Below, in pieces: positions 12,922-13,764 of a DNA stretch of 13,764 bases. The first letter of the stretch is position 1. Every line of letters starts with the position of its first letter. The stretch spans positions 1-13,764 of the forward strand of contig DXWL01000043.1 in NCBI GenBank assembly GCA_019416865.1. Reading direction: 5' to 3'. Both the position numbers and the translations under genes were made by a program. The DNA comes from Fusobacterium sp. (GTDB lineage: Bacteria; Fusobacteriota; Fusobacteriia; Fusobacteriales; Fusobacteriaceae). Under the pieces are notes generated by a model. That model did not search any database, had not been told where the DNA came from, and was given only the letters and a program-made list of their open reading frames with translations.

Positions 12922-13698
12922 ATGGATATTAAAAAAGTTCATATCTTTTATTTCAGTCCTACACACACTACAAAAACAACAGTGCAAAATATAGGAAAAG
13001 GAATTAATCTTGAAACATACGATTATGATCTGACTTTTTCATGTGATAATATGAAGGACTATTCCTTTGGAAAAGAGGATTTGGTTATTGTTGGAGTACC
13101 TGTTTATGGTGGAAGAACTCCTGTTATTTCAAGAGAGATGATAAAAAAGATTAAAGGAGAAGGAGCTCTTGCTGTACCCGTGGTAGTTTATGGAAACAGA
13201 GCTTATGAAGATTGTCTTTTAGAGCTAAAAAATATCTTAAAAGAAAATGGATTTATGTGTATTGCAGGGGGAGCATTTTTGGGAGAACACTCTTATACAA
13301 AGAAAGTTGCTGCAAACCGTCCTGATAAATCTGATATTGAAAAAGCACAAGAATTTGGAAAACTTATAAGAGAAAAACTTAAAAATAAAACTTATTCACA
13401 CGATATAGAAGTAAAAGGAAATTTCCCATATAAAGCTGAAATGCCTATAGCTCCCATATCTCCCATTCCAAATGAAAACTGTGTCGATTGTGGAAGCTGT
13501 GCCTCTGTATGTCCTACTGGTGCAATAAATATTGATAACCATAGAGATATTAATCCTGCAAAATGTATAAAATGTTTTGCTTGTGTAAGAACTTGTCGTT
13601 TTGAAGGAAGAGGTTTTGCTGGAAATCCTATGGCTGATAAAATTAAATTCCTTGAAACAAAATGTGCTGACAGAAAAGAACCTGAAATATTTATTTAG
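12922..13698 (+). CDS. EFR1-type flavodoxin/2[4Fe-4S] ferredoxin protein
   Basis: Probable cytoplasmic electron-transfer protein of the ferredoxin-flavodoxin fusion family. The N-terminal flavodoxin-like domain (about 1-160) begins KVHIFYFSPTHTT, where SPTHTTKTT (12-20) matches the FMN phosphate loop, and continues VIVGVPVYGGRTP (about 55-67) and VVVYGNRAYEDCL. The C-terminal domain has two cluster motifs: Cys187, 190, 193, 197 (CVDCGSCASVCPTG) and Cys215, 218, 221, 225 (CIKCFACVRTC), the standard pattern for two [4Fe-4S] clusters. A GGGGGG site lies before the ATG, 20 nt behind the dehydrogenase gene, so the two likely form an operon, perhaps linking 2-oxo-acid reduction with ferredoxin-level electrons. 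The partner and direction of electron flow are unknown. No terminator is visible downstream. Confidence 0.9.
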   Translation: MDIKKVHIFYFSPTHTTKTTVQNIGKGINLETYDYDLTFSCDNMKDYSFGKEDLVIVGVPVYGGRTPVISREMIKKIKGEGALAVPVVVYGNRAYEDCLLELKNILKENGFMCIAGGAFLGEHSYTKKVAANRPDKSDIEKAQEFGKLIREKLKNKTYSHDIEVKGNFPYKAEMPIAPISPIPNENCVDCGSCASVCPTGAINIDNHRDINPAKCIKCFACVRTCRFEGRGFAGNPMADKIKFLETKCADRKEPEIFI

Positions 13699-13707
13699 AT
13701 CACTCTA

Positions 13708-13764
13708 ATTATAAAGGGGCTGTTGCATTTATAAAATTGTAAAAATAAAATTCTCGATATTAAA
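13708..13764 (+). repeat. Palindromic dispersed repeat, copy C (left end, cut by window edge)
   Basis: GTAAAAATAAAATTCTCGAT and the following TATTAAA at 13739-13764 match the left end of copies A and B. Upstream, ATTATAAAGGGGCTGT at 13708-13723 corresponds to ATTATAAAAAAACTGT at the outer end of copy A (4248-4263), so the homology extends past the core. GGGGCTGTTGCA looks like an insertion-sequence terminus, but no transposase is visible in the window. Confidence 0.75.

Noticed and set aside
13699..13764. Start of an insertion-sequence transposase gene
   Set aside because: Only a terminus-like sequence (GGGGCTGTTGCA) and the repeat end are visible; no coding sequence lies within the window.

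Overview
The window looks like chromosome from a low-GC anaerobe of the Fusobacterium type. The grounds are strongly AT-rich intergenic DNA and codon use, a NifS/NifU iron-sulfur pair of the anaerobe kind, an [FeFe]-hydrogenase maturase (HydF), a flavodoxin/ferredoxin fusion (EFR1 type) and a 2-hydroxyacid dehydrogenase suited to amino-acid fermentation. The phylum call rests on gene style and general resemblance, not on a search. No rRNA, tRNA, CRISPR array, prophage or transposase gene is visible.

Layout. Everything from 1 to 10373 is read on the minus strand. In transcription order it runs: rpsB-tsf-(terminator)-pyrH-frr (translation, UMP kinase, ribosome recycling); csp (cold shock protein) with its own promoter, leader hairpin and terminator; a patatin-like hydrolase with its own promoter; a leader region and tyrS; a palindromic repeat; a GNAT acetyltransferase overlapping nth (endonuclease III); nifS-nifU; and dacA (D-Ala-D-Ala carboxypeptidase). 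From 10590 the genes are on the plus strand: hydF, a second copy of the palindromic repeat, a lactate/2-hydroxyisocaproate dehydrogenase-like gene closely followed by an EFR1-type flavodoxin/ferredoxin protein, and the start of a third repeat copy cut by the window end. Good sigma-70-like promoters with 17-bp spacers can be read in front of nifS, GNAT-nth, the tyrS leader, the patatin gene, csp and rpsB, and an extended -10 promoter in front of hydF.

Most interesting. (1) The ~270-nt leader of tyrS has a promoter, a ribosome binding site, a 17-codon open frame with three consecutive Tyr codons near its end, an 11-bp hairpin directly after its stop, and a strong intrinsic terminator before tyrS. 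This is what a tyrosine-sensing, ribosome-mediated attenuator would look like, in place of the T-box usual in Firmicutes. (2) A dispersed, imperfectly palindromic element occurs three times; its two arms differ between copies but changed together so that pairing is kept. (3) An intrinsic terminator sits inside the tsf-pyrH interval. (4) One end of a repeat appears to supply the -35 box for GNAT-nth.

Otherwise the window is mainly housekeeping, and the protein-coding genes are intact and of normal length.
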